A stretch of DNA of 64,000 bases from JBDKVA01 sp039679375 (GCA_039679375.1 JBDKVA010000131.1:75264-139263), one strand, 5' to 3'. Positions 43,122-52,003 are shown, counted from the first letter of the stretch. Numbers and translations are program-made. The notes: generated by a model from the letters alone, not told the origin.

Positions 43122-43674
43122 AATGCTTCACACCAGCTTCAAGATCACTTAATGTAACAATGTTTACCTTGTCGATATCGAATAGCTTCACATTCACCAC
43201 TTCCGTTTTGGAGGTCGGAACGTTCTTTCCTACATAATCGGCACGGATGGGAAGCTCTCTGTGCCCTCTGTCAATAAGGATCGCCAGCTGTATCATTTTA
43301 GGTCTTCCGATATCCATGACGGCATCGATTGCTGATCTTGCGGTGCGTCCGGTATAGATAACGTCGTCCACCAGTACGATGATCTTGCCGGTGACAGGGA
43401 AATTAATTTCAGTACCATTGACTACGGGATGCTCCGACAACATACTGAGGTCATCCCTGTAGAAGGTAATGTCCAGTATGCCTACGGGGACTTCCTTTCC
43501 TTCCACTTCATTGATCTTCGACGCAATGAGCTTGGCCAGAGGGACTCCTCTTCTCTGGATGCCGATCAATATGACATCCTTTACACCTTTGTTCTTTTCG
43601 ATAATTTCATGAGCGATTCTTGTAACCGCTCTCATTATACCGCTTTCGTCCATGATCTCAGCTTTGTCTATCAC
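43120..43674 (-). CDS. pyrR: Pyrimidine operon attenuation protein / uracil phosphoribosyltransferase
   Basis: A 184-residue PyrR, which binds UMP and the pyr leader RNA to favour termination and also has weak uracil phosphoribosyltransferase activity. The PRPP motif is IIVLVDDVIYTGRTARSAID near residue 93. The start is GTG at 43674 with AAGGTGG eight bases upstream. Its own mRNA leader carries a perfect PyrR-binding sequence and a terminator, so it is autoregulated. A second terminator overlaps its stop codon. Confidence 0.97.
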   Translation of the reverse strand: MIDKAEIMDESGIMRAVTRIAHEIIEKNKGVKDVILIGIQRRGVPLAKLIASKINEVEGKEVPVGILDITFYRDDLSMLSEHPVVNGTEINFPVTGKIIVLVDDVIYTGRTARSAIDAVMDIGRPKMIQLAILIDRGHRELPIRADYVGKNVPTSKTEVVNVKLFDIDKVNIVTLSDLEAGVKH

Positions 43675-43744
43675 TTTTCACACCACCTTTTTATGATCGG
43701 TTTCGTCCTGTTCCCTTATTATTGCTTCATTAACTGTAAATATC

Positions 43745-43776
43745 AAAAAATGCTTCCGCCGGATGGCAGGAAGCAT
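43745..43776 (-). terminator. pyr leader attenuator terminator
   Basis: ATGCTTCC and GGAAGCAT flank a short loop and are followed by a run of T on the minus strand, between the PyrR-binding loop and pyrR. Confidence 0.88.
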
Positions 43777-43826
43777 AATAATCAAGGCAAATGCCTGAAT
43801 TCGCTATTGTTTTAGATTACCCTTCC

Positions 43827-43840
43827 AGCCTCTCGGGACT
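43827..43840 (-). promoter_or_regulatory. PyrR-binding loop in the pyr leader
   Basis: The minus strand reads AGTCCCGAGAGGCT, an exact match to the known consensus ARUCCNGNGAGGYU. Flanking CCTTTT and GAAGGG can close the stem. With UMP-bound PyrR this anti-antiterminator is stabilised and the terminator at 43745-43776 forms. Confidence 0.93.
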
Positions 43841-43868
43841 AATTAAAAGGTCTTATCAATTTTAAATA

Positions 43869-43897
43869 ATGATATCATACGGAATTTAATATGTCTA
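43869..43897 (-). promoter_or_regulatory. pyr operon promoter
   Basis: TAGACA (43892-43897) and TATCAT (43869-43874) on the minus strand with exactly 17 bases between. Confidence 0.75.
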
Positions 43898-43942
43898 TAG
43901 ATTTTTTAAAATAAATTGGGTATTAAAAACCGGTGCCAGGTA

Positions 43943-44860
43943 TTATTCCTGCCGGAGTCTGTGTAACAGTTCACTGAATTCTACCGGTGGTTCTGCTTCA
44001 AATTCGACATATTCCCCCAATCCCGGATGTACAAATCCCAGCAGCTTTGCATGCAGTGCCTGGCCATCAAAATTATATTTCTGCTTCTTCCTGCCGTATA
44101 CGGTGTCTCCTACAAGAGGGTGGCCTATATAGGCCATATGTACTCTGATCTGATGCGTTCTGCCGGTTTCCAGCTTCAGTTCCACCAGTGTAGCTGATTT
44201 GAACCGCTCCAACACCTTGAAATGTGTGACTGCTCTACGGCCATTTTTCACATTGACCGCCATCTTCTTCCTTTCAACAGGATGCCTTCCGATCGGCGCA
44301 TCGATTTTCCCGATGTTTTCGGCGATGATCCCCTCGGCCACTGCAATATAAATTCGCTGAATATCATGATCCTTCAGCTTTTCAGATAGTCTGCCATGTG
44401 CTTCATTATTCTTTGCCACAACAAGGATGCCGGAAGTGTCCTTGTCGATTCGATGGACAATCCCAGGCCGTATGACGCCGTTGATATCCGAGAGCGATCC
44501 GCTGCAATGCTCAAGCAGCGCGTTCACAAGCGTGCCGGTGTAGTTGCCTGCCGCGGGGTGGACTACCATCCCCCTCGGTTTATTGACTACAATAATATCC
44601 TTATCCTCATACAGTATGTCAAGTTTGATACTCTCAGCCTTTACATCAAGGCTTTTCGGTTCGGGAATACATGCCTTGACCATGTCGCCATTCTTCAGCT
44701 TGTAGCCTGTTTTGACCGTCTTGCCATTTACTGTAACAATTCCCTCTCCGATCAGCTTTTCAATATACGATCTGGAGTAATGCCCTAGTTTTCCCGTAAT
44801 CCATACATCCAGACGTTTATCAGCCTCATCAGCGGTTATCGTAAATTGTTCATTCTGCAT
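43943..44860 (-). CDS. RluD-family 23S rRNA pseudouridine synthase
   Basis: A 305-residue RluA/RluD-type enzyme. An N-terminal S4 domain (residues 12-75, ADEADKRLDVWITGKL) precedes the catalytic domain with GIVHRIDKDTSGILVVAKN near residue 130, where Asp is the catalytic residue, and ETGRTHQIRVHMAYIGHPL near 230. The position modified cannot be fixed; in Bacillus the lspA-linked paralogue is RluD/YlyB. It overlaps lspA by 11 bases, a conserved pairing. Confidence 0.93.
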   Translation of the reverse strand: MQNEQFTITADEADKRLDVWITGKLGHYSRSYIEKLIGEGIVTVNGKTVKTGYKLKNGDMVKACIPEPKSLDVKAESIKLDILYEDKDIIVVNKPRGMVVHPAAGNYTGTLVNALLEHCSGSLSDINGVIRPGIVHRIDKDTSGILVVAKNNEAHGRLSEKLKDHDIQRIYIAVAEGIIAENIGKIDAPIGRHPVERKKMAVNVKNGRRAVTHFKVLERFKSATLVELKLETGRTHQIRVHMAYIGHPLVGDTVYGRKKQKYNFDGQALHAKLLGFVHPGLGEYVEFEAEPPVEFSELLHRLRQE

Positions 44861-45410
44861 CCTTCAATTCACCCTGGCCATTTGATTTGCCTTGACCTTC
44901 CGCTTCAATTCGCATGCCTTTCGCTTTATCTTTATTTTTTTCTTCTCCGGACTCCGTCTTCCTTGGCGGCTCCTTATAAATGAAAAGCATGTATACCGCC
45001 AGCAGTACCGTTCCGCAGGTTATTGCCATATCGGCTGCGTTAAATATGGGGAATGGATATGACCCGATATAGAACAGCAGGAAATCCGTTACTCTCCCTT
45101 CAAACAGCCTGTCAATATAATTCCCGGCTGCGCCGCCCAATATGAATGCCAGAGAAAATCTTAAAAACCGGTTATTGTTTTTTGCCATAAAATAGAGGAC
45201 GAATATCGAAATAATCGGTATAATGATCAGGAATAATTTTTGGCTGTTTTGAAGTATGCCCCATGCTGCGCCCGGGTTTTTATGCAGCGTTAGATAAAAG
45301 AATTTGTCGATAACCGGTATCATTTCACCGGGCGCAATATTCTGCACAACAATGTATTTAGCTATCTGATCGATCGCTACGATCAAAATTGAAACAATAA
45401 CCCAGAGCAT
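44850..45410 (-). CDS. lspA: Lipoprotein signal peptidase
   Basis: A 186-residue membrane aspartic protease that removes signal peptides from lipoproteins such as the binding proteins and NagZ in this window. Four helices are seen. The catalytic aspartates are in GGAAGNYIDRLFEGRVTDFL near residue 100 and FNAADMAITCGT near 125; NPGAAWGIL is near 45. The highly charged tail after about residue 155 is longer than usual. AGAGG precedes the ATG. Confidence 0.96.
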   Translation of the reverse strand: MLWVIVSILIVAIDQIAKYIVVQNIAPGEMIPVIDKFFYLTLHKNPGAAWGILQNSQKLFLIIIPIISIFVLYFMAKNNNRFLRFSLAFILGGAAGNYIDRLFEGRVTDFLLFYIGSYPFPIFNAADMAITCGTVLLAVYMLFIYKEPPRKTESGEEKNKDKAKGMRIEAEGQGKSNGQGELKDAE

Positions 45411-45625
45411 CTTTTTATCCTCTCTTTTTCACCCTTTTTTCATACGTTCCTGCTGTATCAATTTATTGTGCCGGTACGACGCATATGCTCTCTCCAAAAA
45501 GATATCACAGCAGATAAAATTAACGTACCCATGTACATTGATTATATATTTGGATTGGTCAACTGTAAATAGCACATTATCGGAAGATGCCTATTTCAAA
45601 TATAGCTTTCTACCGTCTGATACAC

Positions 45626-45658
45626 AAAAAGGTTTCATCTGCTATAGATGAAACCTTT
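45626..45658 (-). terminator. Terminator of the amidohydrolase transcript
   Basis: AAAGGTTTCATCT pairs perfectly with AGATGAAACCTTT around a 5-base loop, followed by TTTTT on the minus strand, about 30 bases beyond the stop at 45688. Confidence 0.88.
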
Positions 45659-45687
45659 GGTATTGGCCTTTTGATTTTGACTGGTAA

Positions 45688-46551
45688 TCAGTCAACCGGC
45701 ACAAGTTTCAATGCATTTCCAGAATAGATTTTATCAAGCACATCCTTCGCTAAACCAAGGCCATTTAAAAATTCCTGATGCTTATTGTCAAAATAGTCAC
45801 GCGCATATAAAACCCTGTCCTGGAACTCCATCAGGAACTTCTTTGCAAATTCGGGATCGCGCTTTAGTGCATTGCATCCTGAACCAGCCGACATATCGCA
45901 GTACAGGTTTGAATATTTCCTAAGCATATCGATCAGCTTTCCGCCTGGTTCGACCTTTCCGCCCGGATATGGCTCCTTGTTGTATTTGCCGTCTCCGGAA
46001 ATATGAGCCCAGAAGCCTGGCGCATGGCCAAGGAAAATCGTCTCAGGGCAGGCGGCTATTGCTCTTTCAAATGCTTCAATACCTCCGCCGTACCAATAGT
46101 TAGGCCTTGGATAATTAGTACCTCTGTCGAATTCATAATCAATATGGACTGTAACAGGAAGTCCCTTTTCCCCGCAATAGCGGTACATCCTCAACGCATC
46201 AGGATTATCGTACATCATGCGAAGCTTTAATTCACCGCAAACTTTGACTCCATAAATTTCAACAGCAGATTTCAGCATATCAACTGCCTCAGGTCTTCTC
46301 GGATCCGGAGCGAATCCCAGTATGAACCTTTCCGGAGCCCGCTCAATATACGATATACACCTTGCGAAGGGGATCGGACCGCGCGGACCCACTTCCGGGG
46401 TACAATAAATACTGTTGGGGTCATATTCGTCGGCCGGAGCCTCCCAGCTTAGCAGCCATGTCTTATCAATACGATACTGGTCCATATTCTTCAGGAATTT
46501 CTCCAGATTGTGACCATGCCAGTCCGGGTGGTTATGTACGTCAATGATCAT
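45688..46551 (-). CDS. Amidohydrolase-family TIM-barrel protein
   Basis: A 287-residue amidohydrolase-2-like protein. MIIDVHNHPDWHGH gives the HxH metal ligands at the N-terminus, TVHIDYEFDR near residue 134 and FLGHAPGFWAHISG near 173 supply other histidines, and VLYARDYFDNKH near 250 the conserved Asp. No signal peptide. It starts after a gap downstream of an AraC-type gene on the same strand. Members of this group hydrolyse or decarboxylate varied small molecules; the substrate here is not known. GAAGG lies eight bases before the ATG. Confidence 0.82.
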   Translation of the reverse strand: MIIDVHNHPDWHGHNLEKFLKNMDQYRIDKTWLLSWEAPADEYDPNSIYCTPEVGPRGPIPFARCISYIERAPERFILGFAPDPRRPEAVDMLKSAVEIYGVKVCGELKLRMMYDNPDALRMYRYCGEKGLPVTVHIDYEFDRGTNYPRPNYWYGGGIEAFERAIAACPETIFLGHAPGFWAHISGDGKYNKEPYPGGKVEPGGKLIDMLRKYSNLYCDMSAGSGCNALKRDPEFAKKFLMEFQDRVLYARDYFDNKHQEFLNGLGLAKDVLDKIYSGNALKLVPVD

Positions 46552-46590
46552 CCTATTGACCTTCTTTCGCTAAATATTTGTCTCGGCTAT

Positions 46591-46622
46591 ATTCATTGAA
46601 CAAAATTTTATAAACGCCTGAT
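46591..46622 (-). repeat. Degenerate family A end
   Basis: ATTCATTGAACAAAATTTTA then TAAACGCCTG resembles the inverted right end of family A (ATTGAATGAAATTTTCTAAACGCCTG). It is a decayed fragment between the AraC and amidohydrolase genes. Confidence 0.5.
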
Positions 46623-46687
46623 TATTTTAATTATAGCGGGCAGCTCATCAAATTTCTTTGTTTTTTTAATTGGAAAATGTAACAATA

Positions 46688-47629
46688 CTATGAAATCTTC
46701 GTGTTATGCAGTATCGTTCTCCTGAACGCAAGAGGCGTGATACCCTCGCTTTTACGGAACAGCTTGTTAAAATGATTTACATTATTAAAGCCAACCTCAT
46801 AGCAAATGTCAAGAACCCTCATATCGGTATTTTTTAAAAGCTCCATTGCTTTTGCCAGCCGGATACCGTTCAGATATTCGACAAAGGTTTTTGATGTGAT
46901 GTTTTTGAACAAATAGCTGAAATAGGACTGTGACAGCATTGAAACCTTTGCGACTTCCTCCACGCATAATTGTTTATTATAATGATCATTTATATAGCGG
47001 ATGGAATTATATATCGCCTCTCTGTGTCTGGCGTATAGTCCAACCGAGTCTGTGCCCTCCAGATCTCTTGTAAACTCTCTTCCTACAATGATCAACAGCT
47101 TCAGTGCCAACGATTTGATCAGCAGACTGTATCCGGAACGCTTTTCGGCATATTCCTTAAGCGCTTCATTCAGGATCGCTTCGGCCTCGATCCTCGCATT
47201 ACCGCAAAGGTTCAGTCTTGGTTTGACATTGTTTTCACTTACGAGGAAAGGTTCGATATAGGCAAAATCAAAAAATGATTTGATCGTTTCCAGGTTCTGA
47301 AAGTTCTGATTGATAAACTCCGGCATGAATTCAAACTCGATCACCTGGCCGTCCGGTGTTTCCGAATCGATCAGGTTGTGCGGTACATAGGGAGGAATGA
47401 TGAAGATATCCCCGCTCATGACATTGAATTCATGGCCGTTTATAACATGCTTCATATTACCTTTATAAATATAGTTTATCTGCATGAATTTATGCCTGTG
47501 CAGGACTAACGGCAGCCTGCCGGTGTTGTATCTGCACAAGAATACCGGGGCGTTTTCCTTACCGTCCAGCTGTATATTATATATGGGTATGGCTTTATAT
47601 TCTTCCTTATCCAAAAAATCAAATTCCAT
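46688..47629 (-). CDS. AraC-family transcriptional regulator
   Basis: A 313-residue regulator. Residues 20-110 are a cupin domain with VMSGDIFIIPPYVPHNLIDS. Residues 205-305 carry the paired helix-turn-helix motifs, with VAKVSMLSQSYFSYLFKNIT and ICYEVGFNNVNHFNKLFRKS then GITPLAFRR. It likely controls the amidohydrolase downstream and the solute-binding protein upstream, both on the same strand, but no operator is evident. Confidence 0.92.
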   Translation of the reverse strand: MEFDFLDKEEYKAIPIYNIQLDGKENAPVFLCRYNTGRLPLVLHRHKFMQINYIYKGNMKHVINGHEFNVMSGDIFIIPPYVPHNLIDSETPDGQVIEFEFMPEFINQNFQNLETIKSFFDFAYIEPFLVSENNVKPRLNLCGNARIEAEAILNEALKEYAEKRSGYSLLIKSLALKLLIIVGREFTRDLEGTDSVGLYARHREAIYNSIRYINDHYNKQLCVEEVAKVSMLSQSYFSYLFKNITSKTFVEYLNGIRLAKAMELLKNTDMRVLDICYEVGFNNVNHFNKLFRKSEGITPLAFRRTILHNTKIS

Positions 47630-47744
47630 ATAAACTTCCCCCTGAATATATCGTCCTCTATGTAAATATAAAGCCGGTATTTATCGAGCAGGACATGATT
47701 TGCATATGTTCTTTCAGCAAAGCCTGCCGGCATAATGCATTAAG

Positions 47745-49532
47745 TTACGGCACCTCCGGCTTGTACCAATGCGTCATATCCTTATAGCGATTCCATGTAT
47801 CCGGCTCCAGCGGTCCTCTTATATTTCTTCCGTATACCATGGCATCCCTCAGGAAATACAGCCCGATGTACGCAGTATCGTTTGTTACGATCTGCCTGAT
47901 ATCATCATACAAGACCTTTCTTTTATCCGTATCGTTTTCCCTGAACAATGCTGCAATGCTTTCATTGAGCTGTACGTTGTAATATCCGGAAATATTTCTT
48001 GCGCTGTCAGATCTGGCAGGTAACGCCGCCGGCAGATAGCTGCTTGAATAAAGATATGATACATCCGGTATCTGAGGCACTCTGCACCCGGTAAACACCA
48101 TGTCAAATTTAGATGCGTTCACTCTGGCTAAAAAGTCATTCCATTGTATCTGCGTGCATACCGCCTCGATACCTGCCTGCTTCAGCTGCGTGCATACTTC
48201 CTGTGCAGCCTTTACCCGCAGGCTGTTGTTGGAATTGACGATAAGCTCGAATTTCAAATATTTCCTTACGCCATTTATAATCTTGTAATAGCCCTGTGCG
48301 CTTTCTTTCCAGCCTCCCTGCAGCAATGCTTCCTTCGGCGTCTTTGCAGTAAAGACGGCTGCTGCCTCCGAAGCGTTGCCATTTTGCGGATTAACAGCCT
48401 TGCTGATGCTTTCCGGAATAGAATACATTGCAGAAGCGCCTGCCGATATCCCTTCCATATCCGATATCCAGCTATCCGGCAAAACAGCGATATCAGAAGC
48501 TACCGCCTCTCCCGGCAACGTATTGCCGATGACGCGCTCTCTGTCGATTGCAAGCGCGATTGCTTTGCGAACGTATATATCAGCTAATACAGTGTTTTCC
48601 AGGTTGAAGGCAATAAATTCAAAGTTCCTGGACGTATACTTTTTAATGATCAGATCGGATCTGCCCTTGTACTTTGAAAAGTCACCCGTCTCTATTGAGG
48701 CAACATCGATTTCGCCGGTCTGAAATGCCCCCATCGCTTCATCCGAATCGTTGAAAATGTTGATATTGATCGTACTCATGAACATTCCGTCTTTTGCTTT
48801 GCTATCTTCTGCATTCAGATACCACCAATTTTCATTGGACTTCAATTCCACCCTTTTCTTTTCGGTATAGGATGTATATCGATAGGGTCCTGTCCCAATC
48901 GGGCTGAAGTTTTTCGAGGCTGAAATTATATCCTTTTGCTGGAATTGGTGCTTTGCAAGGATAGGAAATGACATCATCTCCGGTATAAAAGAGTTCGGAT
49001 TTTTCAAGACGATTCTAATATTTGACGAATCCACCGCAGAAAAGGCTGCAATATTCATCACCAACGGTTTGTAAACAGACTCGACGCCTGTGTTGAGCAG
49101 CACCTGAATCGTAAATTCTACATCATATGCAGTAAATGGTTGTTCGTCCTGCCATTTTACTCCGTTTCTTATATGGAAATTCCAAACAAGTCCATCGGAG
49201 GATACCGACCACGAATCTGAAAGCACCGGTACGGCTTTCTGGCCTTCGTCGAGACGTGTCAATCCTTCATATATAAAGCTCAGGAAGTCTGAAACATAAG
49301 TATTCTTTGTAAGAATCGGATTGAGTGTGTCCGGCTCGGTTGTAAAGAGGTTTAAAACACCTCCGGCAACCGGACCCTTGTCAAGGATATCGTAGTCCGC
49401 CTCGTACTTCGCACTGTCATTTGCGTCATAATAATGCTGCAGTTGAAGCTGCTCATCACCAATCCCGGTCTGGCATGATGAAAGCAGAAATATATTCAGA
49501 ATCAGAGCAATATACCATTTCATTCTTTTCAT
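47745..49532 (-). CDS. Family 5 solute-binding lipoprotein (peptide/nickel type)
   Basis: A binding lipoprotein of about 595 residues. MKRMKWYIALILNIFLLSSC is a lipoprotein signal. The SBP_bac_5 domain has PDTLNPILTKNTYVSDFLSF and DGLVWNFHIRNGVKWQDEQP near residue 95, then KFDMVFTGCRVPQIPDVSYL in the C-terminal lobe. No permease or ATPase is encoded nearby, so it is either an orphan receptor that shares a transporter or a sensor part. The ATG at 49532 has GGAG six bases upstream; a TTG four codons earlier is less likely. Confidence 0.88.
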   Translation of the reverse strand: MKRMKWYIALILNIFLLSSCQTGIGDEQLQLQHYYDANDSAKYEADYDILDKGPVAGGVLNLFTTEPDTLNPILTKNTYVSDFLSFIYEGLTRLDEGQKAVPVLSDSWSVSSDGLVWNFHIRNGVKWQDEQPFTAYDVEFTIQVLLNTGVESVYKPLVMNIAAFSAVDSSNIRIVLKNPNSFIPEMMSFPILAKHQFQQKDIISASKNFSPIGTGPYRYTSYTEKKRVELKSNENWWYLNAEDSKAKDGMFMSTININIFNDSDEAMGAFQTGEIDVASIETGDFSKYKGRSDLIIKKYTSRNFEFIAFNLENTVLADIYVRKAIALAIDRERVIGNTLPGEAVASDIAVLPDSWISDMEGISAGASAMYSIPESISKAVNPQNGNASEAAAVFTAKTPKEALLQGGWKESAQGYYKIINGVRKYLKFELIVNSNNSLRVKAAQEVCTQLKQAGIEAVCTQIQWNDFLARVNASKFDMVFTGCRVPQIPDVSYLYSSSYLPAALPARSDSARNISGYYNVQLNESIAALFRENDTDKRKVLYDDIRQIVTNDTAYIGLYFLRDAMVYGRNIRGPLEPDTWNRYKDMTHWYKPEVP

Positions 49533-49550
49533 TTGATTCTCCAATACCTA

Positions 49551-49649
49551 TGTGGGCTACCGCCCACAACCCAACGAATGTACATATTGCCGCGAACGTG
49601 AAACTGTTTTCTTGTTTTTATTGCAATTTCGCGACAATATGTTACTAAC
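49551..49649 (-). repeat. Family D two-hairpin repeat, copy D1
   Basis: Starts with TGTGGGCTACCGCCCACA, a perfect 7-bp hairpin, followed by a larger stem between ATTGCCGCGAA and TTTCGCGACAAT. About 86 percent identical by eye to D2 at 55742-55842. Its far end includes the TAG stop of the yfiH-like gene. Confidence 0.85.
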
Positions 49650-50490
49650 GGTCCGCATTGATCTGCATGAATGCAGCAAGGCTCCCTGTCCTGCCGTTAT
49701 CACCTCTATGTGAGAAAAACAGATCCATACGGCATTTTGTACAAATACCGCTGTTGTGTACATTTTCTTCCAACAGTCCGGCGCGCAATAATTCCAATTT
49801 TATTATTTGCTGCAAATCAACCGTCCATTTACCAACTGTTAAAGGCTTATATAAAGCTCGTACGGGATACTTATCCGTAAAAAGTCCGTAAACATCTTCT
49901 CCTACTTCAAAGCAGCAACTGCCTATGGATGGGCCTATTGCTGCAATCAGCCTCTCAGCCTTGAATCCGGGCAAGGTTCGCATTGCCGCTACCGCTTCGG
50001 CAGCAATGCTGTTCAGAGTGCCTTTCCAACCTGAGTGAAGTAAGGCTGCAGCTTTTACTACAGGCTCAAATAGAAATATGGGCACACAGTCGGCATTATA
50101 GGTTACCATCGCCACTTCCGGCGTAACTGTTATGAATCCATCCACGCCCTTTATATCGCTTTCCTTTGAAAACCCTTTCCCCCTGTCACTTTCTGCGACC
50201 AGACGCACTATTATACCATGCACCTGATCTGAAACCACCAGATTGTCCGTATCCAATCCGACTGAATCGCAAAGCAGTCTGTAGTTCTGAAGGACATGCT
50301 CCCTGTTGTCATTCCTGTTGAAGCCAAGATTCAATGTACTGCATTCACCCGTACTGACTCCGCCGGTTCTCGTACTCATACAATGTGTCAGAAGCTTGTC
50401 GAATTTAGTGAGGCACTCAAATTCAATATATTTCAACTGGCCGTCTGTGACAAGAAGCGTTTCATTTCCTATTTTTTCGACCGTTTTCAA
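49645..50490 (-). CDS. YfiH/DUF152-family (LACC1-like) purine nucleoside enzyme
   Basis: A 281-residue enzyme of the YfiH family, first called polyphenol oxidase and later shown in several members to phosphorylyse and deaminate purine nucleosides. DQVHGIIVRLV near residue 80, YNADCVPIFLFEP near 128, HSGWKGTLNSIAAEA near 150 and GPSIGSCCFEVG near 178 hold the zinc ligands. The start is TTG at 50490 with GGAGG nine bases upstream; the reading frame open to 50619 lacks family support at its N-terminus. The stop lies in a family D repeat. Confidence 0.9.
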   Translation of the reverse strand: MKTVEKIGNETLLVTDGQLKYIEFECLTKFDKLLTHCMSTRTGGVSTGECSTLNLGFNRNDNREHVLQNYRLLCDSVGLDTDNLVVSDQVHGIIVRLVAESDRGKGFSKESDIKGVDGFITVTPEVAMVTYNADCVPIFLFEPVVKAAALLHSGWKGTLNSIAAEAVAAMRTLPGFKAERLIAAIGPSIGSCCFEVGEDVYGLFTDKYPVRALYKPLTVGKWTVDLQQIIKLELLRAGLLEENVHNSGICTKCRMDLFFSHRGDNGRTGSLAAFMQINADR

Positions 50491-50654
50491 TATGGCGATC
50501 CTCCGGACGATGATAATGCTGATCTCAACCCGAAATACACTATTTATCTTATCATAACCATTATGTATTCTCAATATTTGTTTTGGGACTGCAACCCTGT
50601 GCCTCAGCTCTCCGTACACAAAGAAAAAGCACTTTACGTGCTTTTTGCTATTAC

Positions 50655-50712
50655 TGGAGCATAAGCGGAGTCTTGCTCTAAAATCAAAGGGGCTCGACGC
50701 CCCGAGATTTTA
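50655..50712 (-). repeat. Family B repeat, copy B2
   Basis: Inverted relative to B1. It contains GGAGCATAAGCGGAGTCTTG and GGGGCTCGACGCCCCGAGAT. A short direct repeat, ATTACTGGAGCATAA, flanks it at 50650-50664 and 50713-50727, which could mark an insertion or a slippage event. Confidence 0.72.
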
Positions 50713-50728
50713 ATTACTGGAGCATAAA

Positions 50729-50746
50729 TAGAAAATTTCATTCAAT
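50729..50746 (+). repeat. Family A right-end fragment A5
   Basis: TAGAAAATTTCATTCAAT matches the last 18 bases of family A, seven bases beyond the spoVS stop and directly next to family B copy B2. Confidence 0.68.
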
Positions 50747-50753
50747 CAAACGA

Positions 50754-51017
50754 TCATTTTCTAGGTTCTACGATAAGCTTTATTGCCGTCCTTTCCTCAC
50801 CATCGATGACGATATCGGTAAAAGCAGGAATACAAATCAGTTCAATACCGGATGGCGCTACAAATCCGCGTGCAATAGCAACTGCCTTGACTGCCTGATT
50901 TAACGCACCGGCTCCAATCGACTGCATTTCAGCCACTCCTTTTTCTCTTATGACACCTGCCAGAGCACCTGCTACGGAATTTGGATTGGATTTTGCTGAA
51001 ATTTTTAAAACATCCAT
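50754..51017 (-). CDS. spoVS: Stage V sporulation protein S
   Basis: An 87-residue Alba-like protein that affects septation and coat assembly in sporulation. Starts MDVLKISAKSNPNSVAGALA and contains VAIARGFVAPSGIELICIP, the usual sequence. The promoter at 51063-51091 fits sigma-H exactly, as known for spoVS in Bacillus. GGGGG precedes the ATG at 11 bases. Its presence supports a spore-forming host. Confidence 0.97.
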   Translation of the reverse strand: MDVLKISAKSNPNSVAGALAGVIREKGVAEMQSIGAGALNQAVKAVAIARGFVAPSGIELICIPAFTDIVIDGEERTAIKLIVEPRK

Positions 51018-51062
51018 AATACTTATTACCCCCTAATACAAACAATATTATATAATAAGTAT

Positions 51063-51091
51063 TAATTCTACACGATAATTCAAAATCCTTT
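51063..51091 (-). promoter_or_regulatory. Sigma-H-type promoter of spoVS
   Basis: On the minus strand AAAGGATTT (51083-51091) and GTAGAATTA (51063-51071) match the sigma-H -35 (RNAGGAWWW) and -10 (RNNGAATWW) consensus with an 11-base spacer. The predicted start is about 40 bases before spoVS. Confidence 0.8.
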
Positions 51092-51153
51092 TTATTTAGT
51101 TAAATTATAGTAATTTTGATAAGAAAGACAAACAAAAGTATATCCATAATAAA

Positions 51154-51927
51154 TCAAACAGATAATATTTTTGACAATCTTCTGATACATAACGTTTTTC
51201 CGGTTTTATCATCGATTTCCATATGAACGGCATTAAACTGTACGATACCTTTTGCAAGCTCAAACCGTACCGGCATACAGGTAAGGAATTTTTCAAGCAC
51301 AATGTCCCGGTCTACGCCTATGATCCCTTCGTGAGGTCCGGTCATTCCGACATCCGTAATAAATGAAGTGCCGCAAGGCAATATTCTCTCATCAGCAGTC
51401 TGAACATGGGTATGTGTGCCGAGAACACAGCTCACCCTGCCGTCGGCATGCCATGCAATGGCGCATTTTTCAGAGGTGGCTTCCGCATGCATATCTACCA
51501 GAACTACCTTTACCTTGCTTTTTAAGTATTCCAGCTCTCTGTCAAGTGCTCTGAAAGGGCAGTCCACATTATCCATGTATACTCTTCCAAGCAAATTGAC
51601 GATCCCCAGCTTACCGTCAACAATGATGGATCCTTTTCCGGGAAGCTCCTTTGGATAATTGGCAGGCCTGACGATTTTGGGATCAGAATCAATAAAATTC
51701 GTAATCTCTCTTTTTGACCATGTGTGGTTTCCCATTGTCAAAGCATCGATCCCGTCTTTATAAAGCTCCTGTGCCACTGCTCCGGTTATGCCCGTCCCGC
51801 CTGCGGCATTCTCGCCGTTTGCGATGCAATAATCAAATGGCATCTCCTTCCTTATGACAGATATCATTTCCCTGGCCGCTTTTCTGCCTGGGCCCCCTAC
51901 AATATCACCAATGAACAATACCTTCAA
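51154..51927 (-). CDS. YmdB-like metallophosphoesterase (TIGR00282)
   Basis: A 257-residue calcineurin-type phosphoesterase; YmdB of Bacillus is a cyclic-nucleotide phosphodiesterase tied to biofilm and motility choice. VLFIGDIVGGPGRKAA at the N-terminus has the first metal Asp, IANGENAAGG and MGNHTWSKRE follow, and HADGRVSCVLGTHTHVQTAD near 175 holds the histidines. The start is TTG at 51927 with GGAGG seven bases upstream. It lies downstream of rny, as is usual. Confidence 0.92.
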   Translation of the reverse strand: MKVLFIGDIVGGPGRKAAREMISVIRKEMPFDYCIANGENAAGGTGITGAVAQELYKDGIDALTMGNHTWSKREITNFIDSDPKIVRPANYPKELPGKGSIIVDGKLGIVNLLGRVYMDNVDCPFRALDRELEYLKSKVKVVLVDMHAEATSEKCAIAWHADGRVSCVLGTHTHVQTADERILPCGTSFITDVGMTGPHEGIIGVDRDIVLEKFLTCMPVRFELAKGIVQFNAVHMEIDDKTGKTLCIRRLSKILSV

Positions 51928-52003
51928 ATTCTTTACCTCCGTTAGTCCATTCAATATATCACAATGAAATCATCCGCAACACATTTTGCGCTTATTATAA
52001 CAC

